DNA of 64,000 bases. Source: Zoroaster sp. YZ-2022. Taxonomy: Eukaryota > Echinodermata > Asteroidea > Forcipulatida > Zoroasteridae. Positions within the stretch are counted from its first letter, which is position 1. Each line of letters opens with the position of its first letter. The stretch is taken from NCBI GenBank assembly GCA_029582265.1, contig CM055816.1:27262366-27326365 (forward strand). Reading direction: 5' to 3'. Below the pieces are notes generated by a model that saw only the letters and a list, made by a program, of their open reading frames with translations, was not told the origin of the DNA and did not search any database. This document shows, in pieces, positions 1 through 12,019 of the stretch. The translations under genes and the position numbers were made by a program.

Positions 1-346
1 AGAGAGAGATACTGATAACTGATGAAACGATGGCGACGATAGAGGGCGGGCTTTCTCCTGGTTCACAGTCGTCTCGTCTAACCTATTCTCGGGGCAAATA
101 TTAATTGTTAAAACGTAACTTACAAGGAGTGTGGACAAGGTAGGCGGAGTTCCATTGCATTGTACATTTATATTTTGAGGAATATGCAAATCTAGGTATT
201 TGTTCAGCCCTAGACAAATGTTTAGGGGGGGGCTATCCCCCTCCGATAAATCGCAGGGCCTGCATAGGAGCAGGTTTATGGGGTCCAACACTAGTTGTAA
301 CACTGCTGGTTCCAATCTGGGGCACGAAGGATATAATGATCAGACC

Positions 347-1291
347 CATAATGAAAAGTTATGGACACTTGCGCATCACCACTGTGCACGTCACATACAA
401 AGCACGTCTAAGCATTACATTTTAAAAGCAGTTGCTCCTTAAAATCTGTCATAGCACTGAAATGGACAAGCCTGTAAACTCGGGGTGATCAGAATATGAA
501 ATAAAAATTCAAGGCCTTTCTAATGATATTAATGTTTTACATTATTACCATGAAAATGATTACCCCAATATAATTTACAAAACTTGATTCATACCACGAC
601 TTGGCAGAAAAGCCTATTCAATAAAGCACGAAACGCAAACAGAAACTATTTTTTTAATCTCATGGCCTTGTTCAACGTCTGGTAACCAAAACAAGAAGTA
701 TGTTTGTTCTTTGGGGTGACGTCATTATTTAAGCCCATGAAATTCCCTTCACAGTGATACAACAGCTGTGTCTATTGGACAATATTTTCCAACGACCATT
801 TTTAATTAACAAACTTATACCCAATCAGATCTACGGTTATGTTGGGATATTACAGGGCACATACCATTTACAGAACAATGTATAACACATGTACTGTGAG
901 TCTAGGTACCAATCTGCTCTTCGAATGCCGTCTCTTGCGTTTGTGATAAACCAAACGAAGATGAGTAAATTTCATGTAAATTTAATGTTATATTTCTGTC
1001 GAAAAACATAGACAAAGCTAAGAAAATGCTCCTGGGAAATACAAAGCATCATTTGTGACATGTTTGGGGGAATGGGAGGTAGGATTTAGTCCTCATTAGG
1101 TTGATTTAATATGCCAGTTTTCAGTAGTTGACGTTGACGATTCTTTGGTCAAAAAGTTTTGTGTGGAGTGCAGTGGCGCGCAGCGCCTGTGTGTCTGTGT
1201 GTACGTAATTTTGTACACGTTTAATAGGGCGCGCGTGTTCAGTTCACACAAGGGGCTTTTGTCCTATTTTGTATACATACTTTTCATTATG
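347..1291. mobile_element. Non-autonomous TIR element inserted in A0
   Basis: The 945 bp are absent from the matching point of A1 (about 5520) and A2 (about 35240), where the flanks join directly. The ends are inverted: CATAATGAAAAGT at the left and its exact complement at the right. No transposase frame is visible inside. The target duplication is unclear; a TA duplication is possible if the true ends lie two bases further in. The superfamily is not assigned. Confidence 0.55.
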
Positions 1292-1500
1292 ATGTAGAAA
1301 CACATTGAAACCACAGGAAGGCGCTTTTAGAATGAGTAAGTGTAAAAGAGATCACCCACTCTAAACAGCGCCCTCTATTGGTGTCAGTCATCGTCAATTA
1401 TGGGGCGAGTTGTCTTTGTTATCTCGGAATGCACAGATGTGGAGGAGCTGGGGAGGGGAGGGAGGTGTAGAACAACCCTTGGATATTTATTGGGTTATTG

Positions 1501-1640
1501 GCATTTGATCCCCTCCCCGCCCCACCCCGCCCCGCCCCACATCTAACTCCACCCCTTCCAACCCTCCACCTCACCCCTTCTCCTACTCCCCTTTCCCCCT
1601 TCCTCCCCACCCATATCCAACGCCTCTCCTCTCCAGCATC
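1501..1640 (+). repeat. Polypyrimidine tract of unit A (A0 copy)
   Basis: About 140 bases are almost entirely C and T. Homologous tracts lie at 5803-5970, 6458-6638 and 35506-35692. The proline-rich and glycine-rich frames over the tract are by-products of composition, not genes. Confidence 0.8.
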
Positions 1641-2610
1641 AAGTGGAAGATTTAATGCAAAATTATTCTGGTGCACTAAATTTTCAACTTAAAACTGGAA
1701 AGGAAAAGGATTCTTTAAAAAACAGTGTCCCTGTAATGTTATGTTAGATGTCCCTTCAATAATGTCAGAGAGAGGTTTAGTTATCTATAGTCTCTGTAAA
1801 CCTCATGTCGCCGTTTGTCCTGATCTGTCAGGTCACGTGGTCAAGTTTAGAAGACTTCGTTAATACACAAACTCAGAAATGAAAGAAAACATTTGTATTC
1901 GGTTCCTATCACTCAGTTTATTGCACTTGATTCGAACCAGGTTTTTCAACAGTATTACTGAATTTAATTATTTTTATAGGCTATCCAGCATTGTTGACAT
2001 TTGAGTACTCTCTCAGTGTACCCTTAACCTCCTTGAAATGGTGCATTTATTGTGTTCAACATGTTCAAGAAAACACTAAATAAATATTCCCAAAAATGCC
2101 CAATATTCTCCTTTGAAAGTGTCTTAAATTGTGGATGGCCTCTGACAGCTAATTAATAACATCAATGCGTTATGTACAGGAAATTTTCCTTTAATTACAA
2201 CGATTATTCTCAAAGATTGATATTCCGTGCTTATACTGATTTTACCTGGGAAATATATTTCAATGTAGAATTGCTGTTTTAGTTGGGTCAACAAAACAAG
2301 GAATTAAAACTGAAATAAATTTATAATTGTAAAGTTCTCTCGTACGAATGATTGTAAATGACTTCGTGCGAAGTACAGGGTTCATTAATTGAGCCAAAGA
2401 TTGAATAAACACACAACAATGAGACAGGATTACTAATTGACGATCACTTATTTTATTAATAACTGATGCAAACTCATCAGTTCTTCTCTTTATCCCGATC
2501 AATCTCCGACTCACTTCTTATTCCATCAGCAAACATATTTATTATACCTCTTTACGTATTATTATTTTCATTCTAGAACAAAGTATTATTTTCTTGGAAA
2601 GATCAACTCA

Positions 2611-2661
2611 CGCATACGCTTACGCACGCATGCAGCACGCGTACGCATGCAGCTCGCGCGT
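2611..2661. other. Alternating purine-pyrimidine stretch (Z-DNA prone)
   Basis: A GC-rich island of alternating GC, AC and GT steps, including overlapping GCATGC palindromes, sits in otherwise A+T-rich sequence and is specific to A0. It lies in the roughly 470 bp of A0 that do not match A1 or A2. Confidence 0.4.
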
Positions 2662-5600
2662 AAAGCAAGGGAATTATTTTAATAACAATAATTAATTGTC
2701 TGATTAATTTTGTTATAACTCCATATCACTACATAATATTATGTAATCAATTCTTTATTATTTATAATGGTTTCTCATTTAATGACTTTAATTATAAAAT
2801 TAAGTAAATCATAACAAACAAAAATCAAATCCATTGTCAACAAAGACAGCTTAAATTCTGCAGACTACTTATGTTTTGTTTCTTCGATCGTATGTACACT
2901 CACGTGAATCAGAGAACAAAAGAGTGGTCGAAAACACATCAATTGACGGATGCTTCACCAAGGACATTTCAAAGTCCGCAGAATTCAACAGATTGTAATT
3001 GTTGACAAGAGACTTCTACAAATACATTAAAATATTAATTTAATAAATTTCAATAAATATTTCTAAGAAAGACATAATGCTTAAAATAGTTTCACAACAT
3101 TTGCCTGAGTCACTGGCTAAAAATTACTGGCTATTGGAATGTAATATATATTTTTTTATTAATGTTTTATTTTTGGTATTTTTGGTATTTTTTGTAAACT
3201 ATTTGTTTTGTTTTAATATTTATTATTATTATTTGTTAATAAGACCATGTAATAAATAATAAACAACTGATAGTCCTTTCAAATAGTCCTTTCGAAAAAT
3301 CAGTTCAGGTTGATTAATTGTATTTATTTATTTTCAGCACATACAGCTACAACGCTGCTGCTTTCACTGTAATCTCGTTTGGGGAAAAATTACCGTCCGG
3401 CTGAACTGGGATTATTTTACCATTCATATCCATTGTGAATATGCAGGGTGGGAGATGCGATTGGAACTACCATACCAAGTTTTTGGTTTTGTATTATTGG
3501 ACAAATATTGGACATAAAATATATAACAGAAATCAAGTCAGGCGTAATCCATTAGGTTGAGCAAGGACGATCACCTTAATTAATATTTTTTTGACATGGT
3601 CTGTTATTTGTTCACATTTTAGTATTAACCTTTTTCGGTAGTAAGTAAAATTATACAGTTATAATTACTATTACATTCAGCCAAACTTTAAACACCAATT
3701 TCTTTTTTCTTTATGGCCAAACAAAAAAAGCGAAATGTTTCTCATCACCTGCGCGCAACTTTTTCAGCAGCCAAGAAAAGCCAGTGTGCGGAAGGTAATT
3801 AGGTAATAATGCATGTTCGTGATACATTACGTGGAAAATAAAACACGCATTTTTACATTTTTTTTAAAAGAAGTCTCCACTAATCGATGAAAGGTCAGAG
3901 CCTTTTTAATGATTCCCAGCTCTGAAAGCTAAGTGAACTAACCAGACAAATATCGCCAGTTCATTCAATGTTTCATGTATTTCAAACATAAAATGATTTC
4001 AATTCAGTCAAGATAAGTTCATATTTAAACTTCTATCTTATTAATATCCAAAGTGATGAGAACATTATAATTGTTTTTTAAATATACATTTTCCAAATGA
4101 TTCGCTATTTTACCGGCAAGTCCGGTACAGTTATATTTTCCTATTTAGTAAGAAATATATCAATCTCATTGTTAGTGACATTGTAAAACCACTGACATTG
4201 TAAAACCATTGTTAAACAGTCTATCGTAGGTGCCATTATTTTGAAGAGCAATGAATCCAGCTGCATCATCAATGCATTTATTCATCCCTGCGACGCCCCG
4301 TGACACTTATACTCAAACCGCGGTTGCATCGCGCTGTATTTTACAGTAGGTGTGAAAGTGCGCTATAACTTCTGTTGCGTTGATAACCGACCGCACAATA
4401 TTGACCAATAAAACTTATAACCTTTATTTGATATCCTACCTACTTCAGTAGTCCAAAGATAAACAAATTATTAAAAATTTCCACAGTTGACCTTGATTGT
4501 TTACAGTATCAAATTACAATAATGAAAACAGTCAATTCCCGAGAGAAAAAGTTACTCGTAACGCATTTTTTCCGGTTCGTCAAAATAATGTAAAAAATTC
4601 GACGATTTGATGTTTACAATTAATTGACAAGATCATCATTTAAAAAAAATAACGGGATGAATTCATGAAAAAATATTATTAAGTTCAAATTTTGTTTGCT
4701 TGAATAAAGCAAAAGCAAACTCTTAGAGAAATGCATACTCAAAGAATGACACATAGAACATTAGGACAAAAACCTTTGTGATAATTATGTTATACTTCAT
4801 CCCCTTCAGTGAAATCTGAACTCAAGAGGGCGCTCTTACATAAAGGCAGAATTGATCCTATCAAAACGGGTTTCACTGATATGACGCCAAACACAGTCTG
4901 GGCTGTGTGTTCTCTGTATATAGCTTTCAAACATAAGCAATTATACAAATGAAATACAAACAATTAAAAATAAAAGCAAAATCCATCACATGTTTGTAGT
5001 TGTATTAGTGCAGTGTAAGTTTAACTGGACTTGATCTGGCTATTAGTGTATAATTATATGACCGAACTTTCTCCATAAAACTGTCAGCAGACGCATCATA
5101 AGTTAGACCTACTGCTGCTCGTTTTGGAAGATCCGTTTAGGGGCGGTCATTGGAATGTTGACGATTAGGATAAACAAAATCTACAACAATGGGCAGGAGC
5201 TCAAATCTTCATGAGGGATGGGGGTATATATCCCGTAAAGATTTGACGGGGGATGACCAATACAATTATCCATCGATAGAGGGCGGGCTTTTCACCTGGA
5301 TCACAGTCGTCTCTTGTCTCTGTCTTGGACAGGGAAGGACGGGGAAGGGGTTAGGAAGTCATTGTGTATACCCTGTAGCTAGAGGAAGGGGAAAGCGCCT
5401 TCCTATTATGCTCGCCAATCCCCCCCCCCCCAACACCCCAAGAGATCGTGGCCGGAATCCAACACTGGTTTAACACTGCTGGTTCCAAATTGGGGCACGA
5501 AGGATATAAAATGATCAGACCATGTAGAAACACGTTGAAACCCCATTGGACCTTTTGAGATGTGGCAGACATAAGAGGGCGCCTTTCAGACAATCTTGTG

Positions 5601-5669
5601 TAACTGCAAGAGTTCACCCAACCTAAACAGCGCCCTCTTTTTGTGAGGAGACGGAGAGGAGAAAAGGGG

Positions 5670-5830
5670 TGGGCGGGGAGAGAGGAAGGGGAGCAAATGC
5701 CGTGTAATCCGATAAATATCAAGGGGAAATAAATACCCCCAACATGAGTAGCTGGGACGTATAGGATGCCCCTTGATATTTATTTGGTAACTTGGCATTT
5801 TAATCCCCTTCCTCTCCCCACACCGGAAGT
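5670..5830. repeat. Foldback hairpin, first A1 copy
   Basis: A polypurine left arm plus ATAAATATCAAGGGG (from 5713) is the inverse of CCCCTTGATATTTAT (from 5769) plus a polypyrimidine right arm. The arms extend imperfectly for about 60 bases around a spacer of about 40 bases. The same arrangement recurs at 6330-6480 and 35395-35530. Confidence 0.6.
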
Positions 5831-5970
5831 CTCCCCTCCCTTCCTCCCAGACTCTAGCCATCTAACTCCACTCTTTCCTTTTCCTCTCCCTTTCCCCTCC
5901 CCCTCCCCTTCCTTCCCACCCCTCCCCATTCCACTCCACCCACCTCCTCCTCCTCCCACCCCACCCGACC
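5803..5970 (+). repeat. Polypyrimidine tract (A1, first)
   Basis: About 170 bases of nearly pure C/T follow the foldback hairpin. No coding is supported. Confidence 0.8.
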
Positions 5971-6329
5971 ATTCAGCATCAAGTCGAAATTTAGTGAAAA
6001 TTTTTTCTGGTCCACAAAATTTCGACTTAATACTGCAAATGAAAAAGATTAAAACATTTTTGTTTTTGTAAGTGTCCTTTTGTAATGTTATGTTAGATGT
6101 CCCTTCAAGAATGTCAAAGAGAGGTTTAGTTATCTATAGTCTCTGTAAACCTCCTGTCGCCGTTCGTCAAGTTTAGAAGACTTCGTTTATACACAAACTC
6201 AGAAATGTTGAGGCGTGGCAGACATAGGAGGGCGCTTTTCAGAATGAGTAACTCTTGTGTAACTGCACGAGTTTACCCAATCTAAACAGCGCCCTCTTTT
6301 TGTGAGGAGACGAAGAGGAGGAAAGGGGT

Positions 6330-6638
6330 GAGCGAGGGGAGAGGCAGGGGAGCAAATGCCGTGTAATCCGATAAATATCAAGGACAAATAAATACCCCCA
6401 AAATGTGTAGCTTGGATGTAGGATGCCCCTTGATATTTATTTGGTAACTTGGCATTTGATCCCCTTCCTCTCCCCACCCAGAAGTCTCTCCACCCTTCCT
6501 CCTGGACTCTACCAATCTAACTCCCATTCCTTCCCTTTCCTCTCCATTCCCCTCACCTTCCCCTTCCTTCCCACCCCTCCCCACCCCTGCCCACCCACCT
6601 CCTCCTCCTCCCACCCCACCCAACGCCTCTCCCTACAC
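6330..6638. repeat. Foldback hairpin and polypyrimidine tract (A1, second)
   Basis: This is a tandem duplicate of the 5640-5970 module, with the inverted pair around 6371 and 6426 followed by a C/T tract to about 6638. The left stem has lost part of its G run. The duplicate is specific to A1; A2 has a single module. Confidence 0.65.
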
Positions 6639-7238
6639 AGCATCAAGTCGAAATTTAGTGAACATTTATTCTAGTGCACTAATTGTTTTAAAAAACAGTG
6701 TCCCTTTGTAATGTTATGTTAGATGTCCCTTCAATAATGTCAGAGAGAGGTTTAGTTATCTATAGTCTCTGTAAACCTCCTGTCGCCGTTTGTCCTCATC
6801 TGTCAAGTCACGTGATCAAGTTTAGAAAACTTCGTTTATACACAAACTCAGAAATGAATGAAAACATTTGTATTCGGTTCCTATCACTCAGTTTATTGCA
6901 CTTGATTCGAACCAGGTTTTTCAACAGTATTAATTTAATTGAGGCTATCCAACATTTTCGACCTTTGCGTACTCAGCATTTTCAAGATAAAAATTGCCAA
7001 ACACGTCCATTATTCTCCTTTGAAAATGTCTGAAATTGTGGATGGCCTCTGACAGCTAATTAATAACATCAATGCGTTATGTACAGGCAATTTTCTTATA
7101 ATTACAACGATTGTTCTCAACGATTGTTCTCATTGATATTCCGTGCTCAAAGTGAGTTTACTTGGAAAATATATTTCAATTTTGAAATGCTGTTTTAGTT
7201 TGGTAATAAGGATTAAAGAATGGTTATATAAAATTTAA

Positions 7239-7269
7239 ATGAATTTATGACATTACGTCATAAATTCAT
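7239..7269. other. Perfect 13-bp hairpin
   Basis: ATGAATTTATGAC and GTCATAAATTCAT form a perfect inverted pair around ATTAC. The A2 counterpart (about 36321-36350) is imperfect. No function can be inferred. Confidence 0.5.
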
Positions 7270-9373
7270 AATTATTTTATAATAGTTTCTCATTTAAAAT
7301 GACATGTTTAACTTTAGTGACCAGCATCGCTTGAGCATGGAATATATTAATATCTTTAATGACTTTAATTATAAAAATTAAGTAAATTGTAAACAATTCA
7401 AATCCATTGTCAACAAAGCAGCTTAAATTCTGCAGACTGCTTATGTTTTGTTTTTCATCAGTCACTTTCCTCGTATGTACACTCACGTGAATCAGAGAAC
7501 AAAAGAAGGTTCGAAAACACATCAATTGACGGCTGCTTTGCCAAGGACATTTCAAAGTCTGCAGAATTCAACAGATTGTAATTGTTGACAAGAGACTAAG
7601 ATATATGTAAATTCTACAAATACATTCAAATATTCATTGAAGAGATTTCAATAAAGATTTCTAAGACAGAGATATGCTGACATATATAATTTCACAACAT
7701 TTTGCCGGAGTCACTGGCTAACAATTACTGGCTAATAGAATGTAAAAGAATTGTTGTATTATTACTCTTATTAAATTTTTGTATATATACATATTTTTGA
7801 ATTTTTGTAAGTTTTTTTTTAGTATTTATTATTATTAATTGTTAATAAGACCATGTAATAAATAATAAACTAGTGATAGTCCTTTCAAATCGAAAAATCA
7901 GGTCGGGTTGATTAATTGTATTTATTTATTTTCACCACATACAGCTACAACGCTGCTGCTTTCACTGTAATCTCGTTTGGGGAAAAATTACCGTCCGGTT
8001 GAACTCAACTGGGATTATTTTACCGTTCATATCCATCGTGAATATGCTGGGAGGGAGATGCGATTGGAACTACCTACCCAATTTTTTATATTTTTTATTA
8101 TTGGAGAATTATTTAACCAATTATTGGATATAAAATATATAACAGAAATCAAGTCAAGCCTAATCCATTAGGTTGAGCAAGGACGATTACCTTAATTAAT
8201 ATTTTGTTGACATGGTCTGTTATTTGTTCACATTTTAGTATTAACCTTTTTCGGTAGTAAGTAAAATCCACTAAACAAAGCTAAACACACCATTCATATA
8301 TTATTTAGACCCGTAGACTAGTTTGAAAATAACGGATTGGATGGCTTGAAGAGATTGTATACAACACTATTACTAGTAATATGTCTATAAATGCATCCAT
8401 ACTTTTTAAGAATGAAGAGATATTTATACAATAAATTTAAAGTTTCAGTTTATTCTCTTCGTTAACGAGAAACAGTGAACATGTACTCAAATGTAGAAAA
8501 TTGATCCATTCTAAATTTGTAATACATTTCTCACGTTTTACAGAATCTCAGACGGAATAATTTCTCTAGATGTTTGATACGAGCAAATAACTTCACATAA
8601 AGTAAGTTTTTAGATTATAATTTAGTAATCGTGTAATCGGGTGATTACCAAACGTGTACACTAACATTGCACATTTTTTCCAATGGAAGCCATTACACAT
8701 TTGTCGCAACTACACAATGATGTTTCAAAATATCATTATATAGGTTAAACACCAGAGCAAGTGTAACATGTCCGGGGGGGGGGTCATTCACAAATACAGA
8801 TTCCCAGTCTACGGGCCAGTGTTTACGATACTAATATGATTACATTTACAAATAATTATTGTCTCATTTTCAGTGCAGTGCATACATTTATAATTACAAT
8901 TACATTCAGCCAAACTTTAAACACCAAATATATTTTTCTATAATGACCAAACAAATCGCTGAAAGGTCGAAGCCTTTTCATGATTCCTAGCTTGGTTAAG
9001 GCTATCAATTATATTGTTAATCTCAAGAGATTTAATTTTCCAAAATAGTGAAACAGTTTGTTAAATCGTTTAAAAACATTTATTTTAAATTAAAAAAAAT
9101 AAATAAACTGAACTTGCTTTCAATATGAGGTTTTCAATAGTAGATATAAATGGATACCCTTTTCAGCCCCTGTTATTATTATTATTATTTGTAAACAAAT
9201 AATTAGGGTGGAAAACACACCTTTTTGGCCTAAACACAAAATATAAGGCCTATAATAACATTTATTTCTTTATAATTATTTGTAATTAAATGATAAAGGT
9301 AGGCGTGATGTGTTAGGTGATTGCGGGTAGACGGGAAACACATGTTTTTGACCGCCAAATAAAGCTACTATTT

Positions 9374-9379
9374 TTTATT
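9374..9379 (-). terminator. Candidate poly(A) signal of the A1 pseudogene
   Basis: AATAAA on the minus strand lies about 40 bases past the final stop of the 9421-10455 reading frame and is conserved with the A2 signal at 38401. Confidence 0.4.
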
Positions 9380-9420
9380 ATGTTTTTCCAGTATGTTTCC
9401 AGTAATGTTAATTGGTGTAC

Positions 9421-10455
9421 TTACATGTCTGTTTCACGCATTTTCATGCTGGATGCTTTGAGAGGATAGTAGTTATGCCAGAGACGCCACGTAATGCCTT
9501 TGCGATACTGATTCTGCCCATCTGGGTAATAACGACCATTTAAGTGAGATTGGTGACAGGCATTAAACCACCAAGCTCCTTCATAGATTTGTGCGCAATT
9601 CTCCACATACGCATCATTGTCATTATCCTTTGTTGTGAAGTGCATTCCCTTGTGCGACCCAAGAGAGTCACCAGCAGTGCTGCTCACATCGTATTCGCCA
9701 TAATTCAGTGTGTACTTCTCACCAGTGATTTGGAAATCCGTGTGTTTCGCGAATACCGTATCGTCACTCCAATCTGTGAGATCTATGCGGAGGTCCCATG
9801 TCCCGTGTGATTTATCAGTGGTCAGACTCACCAAGTTATTATTGCCTAACCAATGCTCCCCGCTTAGATCACCGAAGCCAGACTTGTAATGACTTCAATC
9901 ACGATAAAAGTCAACACTGCCGTCCTCTCTGCGCTGAAATACAATCCATCCGCCGCCATCAATGTCCATCTCACAATAGACTTGGAGACCCTTACTGAAT
10001 CCGTCTGGGTAGATCTTGTAGACACCACTTGTGCGGTAACCTGCCTCCATTAGTCCTTTACAACTTCTGTTGTGAGCAAAGGAGATATCAGGCAATGAGA
10101 AGAGAGGTGTGTCTTCATTTCCATCGAAGTACACACTCGCTTGATCTTCAACGAATGATTCAGGATACTCAGCCCTTGTGGAGTTATTTAACTCACACAG
10201 TTTATTGCATTTATAGAAGTTGAATGACTTACAATTATTATCCATGTTACAGTCTCGTCCGCACATGACGTTATAGGGTACAGTTTTCTTGGCATAAGTG
10301 AAGTTTTTGAGCGCTCTGTTATCTGCGGGGAGATATTCGTTTGCAAGCCCACCACATTGACTTCCCAAACTTACCGCTTGTGACATCAGTGGTACTATAA
10401 ACACGAACATCATTTTGAAATGGAGTACGCCCATCAAGAGTACTTGCTGTGTCAT
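9421..10455 (-). pseudogene. Fibrinogen-related (PAN/apple + fibrinogen C) gene, copy A1, broken
   Basis: This is the paralogue of the intact gene at 38435-39481. It shows the same order: a hydrophobic signal peptide, a Cys-rich PAN/apple-like domain and a fibrinogen C-terminal domain. Two lesions are visible. Codon 187 is TGA (9897-9895) where A2 has TGG, the Trp after the FYRD motif early in the fibrinogen domain. An extra base near the C terminus (about 9432) shifts the last few residues so the frame ends about three residues earlier. Between the lesions the frame is fully open and nearly identical to A2, and it keeps Arg where A2 has Cys308. The start is the ATG at 10455-10453, matching A2; the open frame upstream of it has no ATG. 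A truncated product of 186 residues would keep the signal and PAN-like region only. Readthrough, a sequencing error or a segregating allele remain possible. Confidence 0.85.
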
Positions 10456-10640
10456 CTTAAATGTATTGTTTGTATATGGGTGAAAACGTTTCAAGATAAA
10501 TCCAATTAAATAAGTAGAACTATCAGTTTTTATTCAATCAAGTATTTCCGTATCATCGGTCGACCAACTGTTTGATTGAAACACGACTATGCTGCTCACG
10601 GCGCAATGTAGAAATGTCACACAGCATCGACCGATGAGTG

Positions 10641-10743
10641 TTTATATTGAATGTTTGTGATCCAAAGGATTGCATGCGTAAAGCACTGATTGGTCAAAGT
10701 GAAGTCACTGCTGAATGGTGATTTACATGTATCACCTGATTGG
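10641..10743 (-). promoter_or_regulatory. Putative core promoter of the A1 gene copy
   Basis: On the minus strand there is a TATAAA (10646-10641) and, further upstream, two CCAAT boxes (around 10689-10693 and 10739-10743) 50 bases apart. All three are conserved in position upstream of the intact A2 gene. This is inferred from motif spacing only. Confidence 0.35.
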
Positions 10744-10744
10744 T

Positions 10745-11355
10745 TGACAGAAACAAAGACTCAGCTGTTTTTCTTTCCTCACAAATTGGTTAAAAAAGAT
10801 AAAATTATTCAATAATAGATAGTCCCGACCTGAATTGTTTTAATGTTTCGAGGAAACAAAATATAAATTTTGCATTTATGAATTAATACCTATATGAATT
10901 TGTTTAGAACATAAAATATTTGGATGGGTGATTTTACCGAAATATTTATGAAATAAATTAAATGGCCCAGTCCCAGCCTCCCAATGCAGCTAACGCAATT
11001 CAACAACACTATCAGTCTATCGCCTAATTTGCATATCCAATATTTTTGTATTTTTGAAACCCTCCCCTCCTAAGGCGAGAGAGCAGTGGGTCGTTCATCA
11101 TGCTGAACACTATTAAGCCCAACTTTCACGTACGTGACTAATTCGTTTTGTGTTCATTTAAATTTATTACATGGTGACCCCTAAAAATAACAATTCTAAT
11201 TTATTTCTTTTTAGAATGTCAGGAGTGTTCAATGATTGTAATGGTGTATTAGCTAAAGACAGTGTGAATCCAGGCTGTAGGATAAATGAAATGGAGAAAC
11301 GCGGTACAAAATGAGCTGGAGGGATCGCATACAAACATGTATCCACCAATGGTAA
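10745..11355. other. Upstream flank of the A1 gene, no gene seen
   Basis: This sequence is shared with A2 (39775-40470), is A+T-rich, and contains no conserved open frame. Short frames here are disrupted between the two copies, which argues against coding. Confidence 0.5.
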
Positions 11356-11359
11356 CACA

Positions 11360-11403
11360 GTGGCGACACCGTGGCGACACCGTGGCGACACCGTGGCGAC
11401 ACC
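11360..11403 (+). repeat. 11-bp microrepeat, four units
   Basis: GTGGCGACACC is repeated four times. A2 has only two degenerate units (around 40470-40492), so the array length changed after duplication. Confidence 0.8.
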
Positions 11404-11719
11404 GTGCCTAAAACATATGCCTAAAAGTAGGGAAGCCATGTGATTAGTGGGCCTCCTTGATCTGATAACTTGTCTCCTGGCTCCACCGATCTGCCAATTA
11501 ATGCATGACATGAATCCACGAATAAACGCACTGATTGTGCCTTTAAAGAGGATCTGATATTTATTTTTTTATTTTTTTGCCAACCAGTGAAATACATGTA
11601 TGCGGTTATTGGAACCAGACCACATTTCCCATACAAAGTGTGGTGGCTCAGAGAGACAAATCGGGCAAACGTTTATACTCCTCTGTGAAAACGTCGTTTA
11701 AAACACATCACGACAGAAA

Positions 11720-12015
11720 TCCAATTGATCCTTGATCCTTGATCCTTGACCCAACTGATCCTTGATCTAATTGATCCTTGATCCAATTGATCCTTGATCC
11801 TTGATCCTTGATCCTTGATCCAATTGATCCTTGATCCAATTGATCCTTGATCCTTGATCCTTGATCCTTGATCCTTGATCCTTGATCCAATTGATCCAAT
11901 TGATCCTTGATCCAATTGATCCTTGGTCCTTGAACCAATTGATCGTTGATCGTGGATCCTTGATCCTTGATCCTTGATCCTTGATCCAATTGATCCTTGA
12001 TCCAATTGATCCTTC
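11720..12015. repeat. GATCCTT/GATCCAATT simple array (A1, long)
   Basis: About 300 bases are built from two words, GATCCTT and GATCCAATT. The same locus in A2 (40816-40912) is only about 95 bases. The Asp-Gln-Gly-Ser-rich frames on the minus strand are open in three registers, which marks them as repeat artefacts. Confidence 0.9.
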
Positions 12016-12019
12016 ATCC

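Larger units (their letters stand above)
1..3930 (+). repeat. Unit A, copy A0 (rearranged 5' half)
   Basis: This stretch aligns in blocks with the first half of units A1 (about 5280-8990) and A2 (about 35020-38030). Shared landmarks are the block at 280-345, the polypyrimidine tract at 1501-1640, the block from about 1735 to 2270, and the block from about 2750 to 3640. It differs from the other copies by a 945-bp insertion (347-1291) and a divergent stretch at about 2280-2750. The fibrinogen-related gene is absent because the copy ends before it. I see no supportable gene; the short open frames here are not shared between copies. Confidence 0.75.

Noticed and set aside
1419..1692. Proline-rich and glycine-rich frames on opposite strands
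   Set aside because: They are the two strands of a polypyrimidine tract; the same happens at 5.8, 6.5 and 35.6 kb.
9544..9810. 88-codon plus-strand frame opposite the lectin gene, also at 38570
   Set aside because: It is antisense to the fibrinogen domain and open only as a shadow of the conserved coding sequence.
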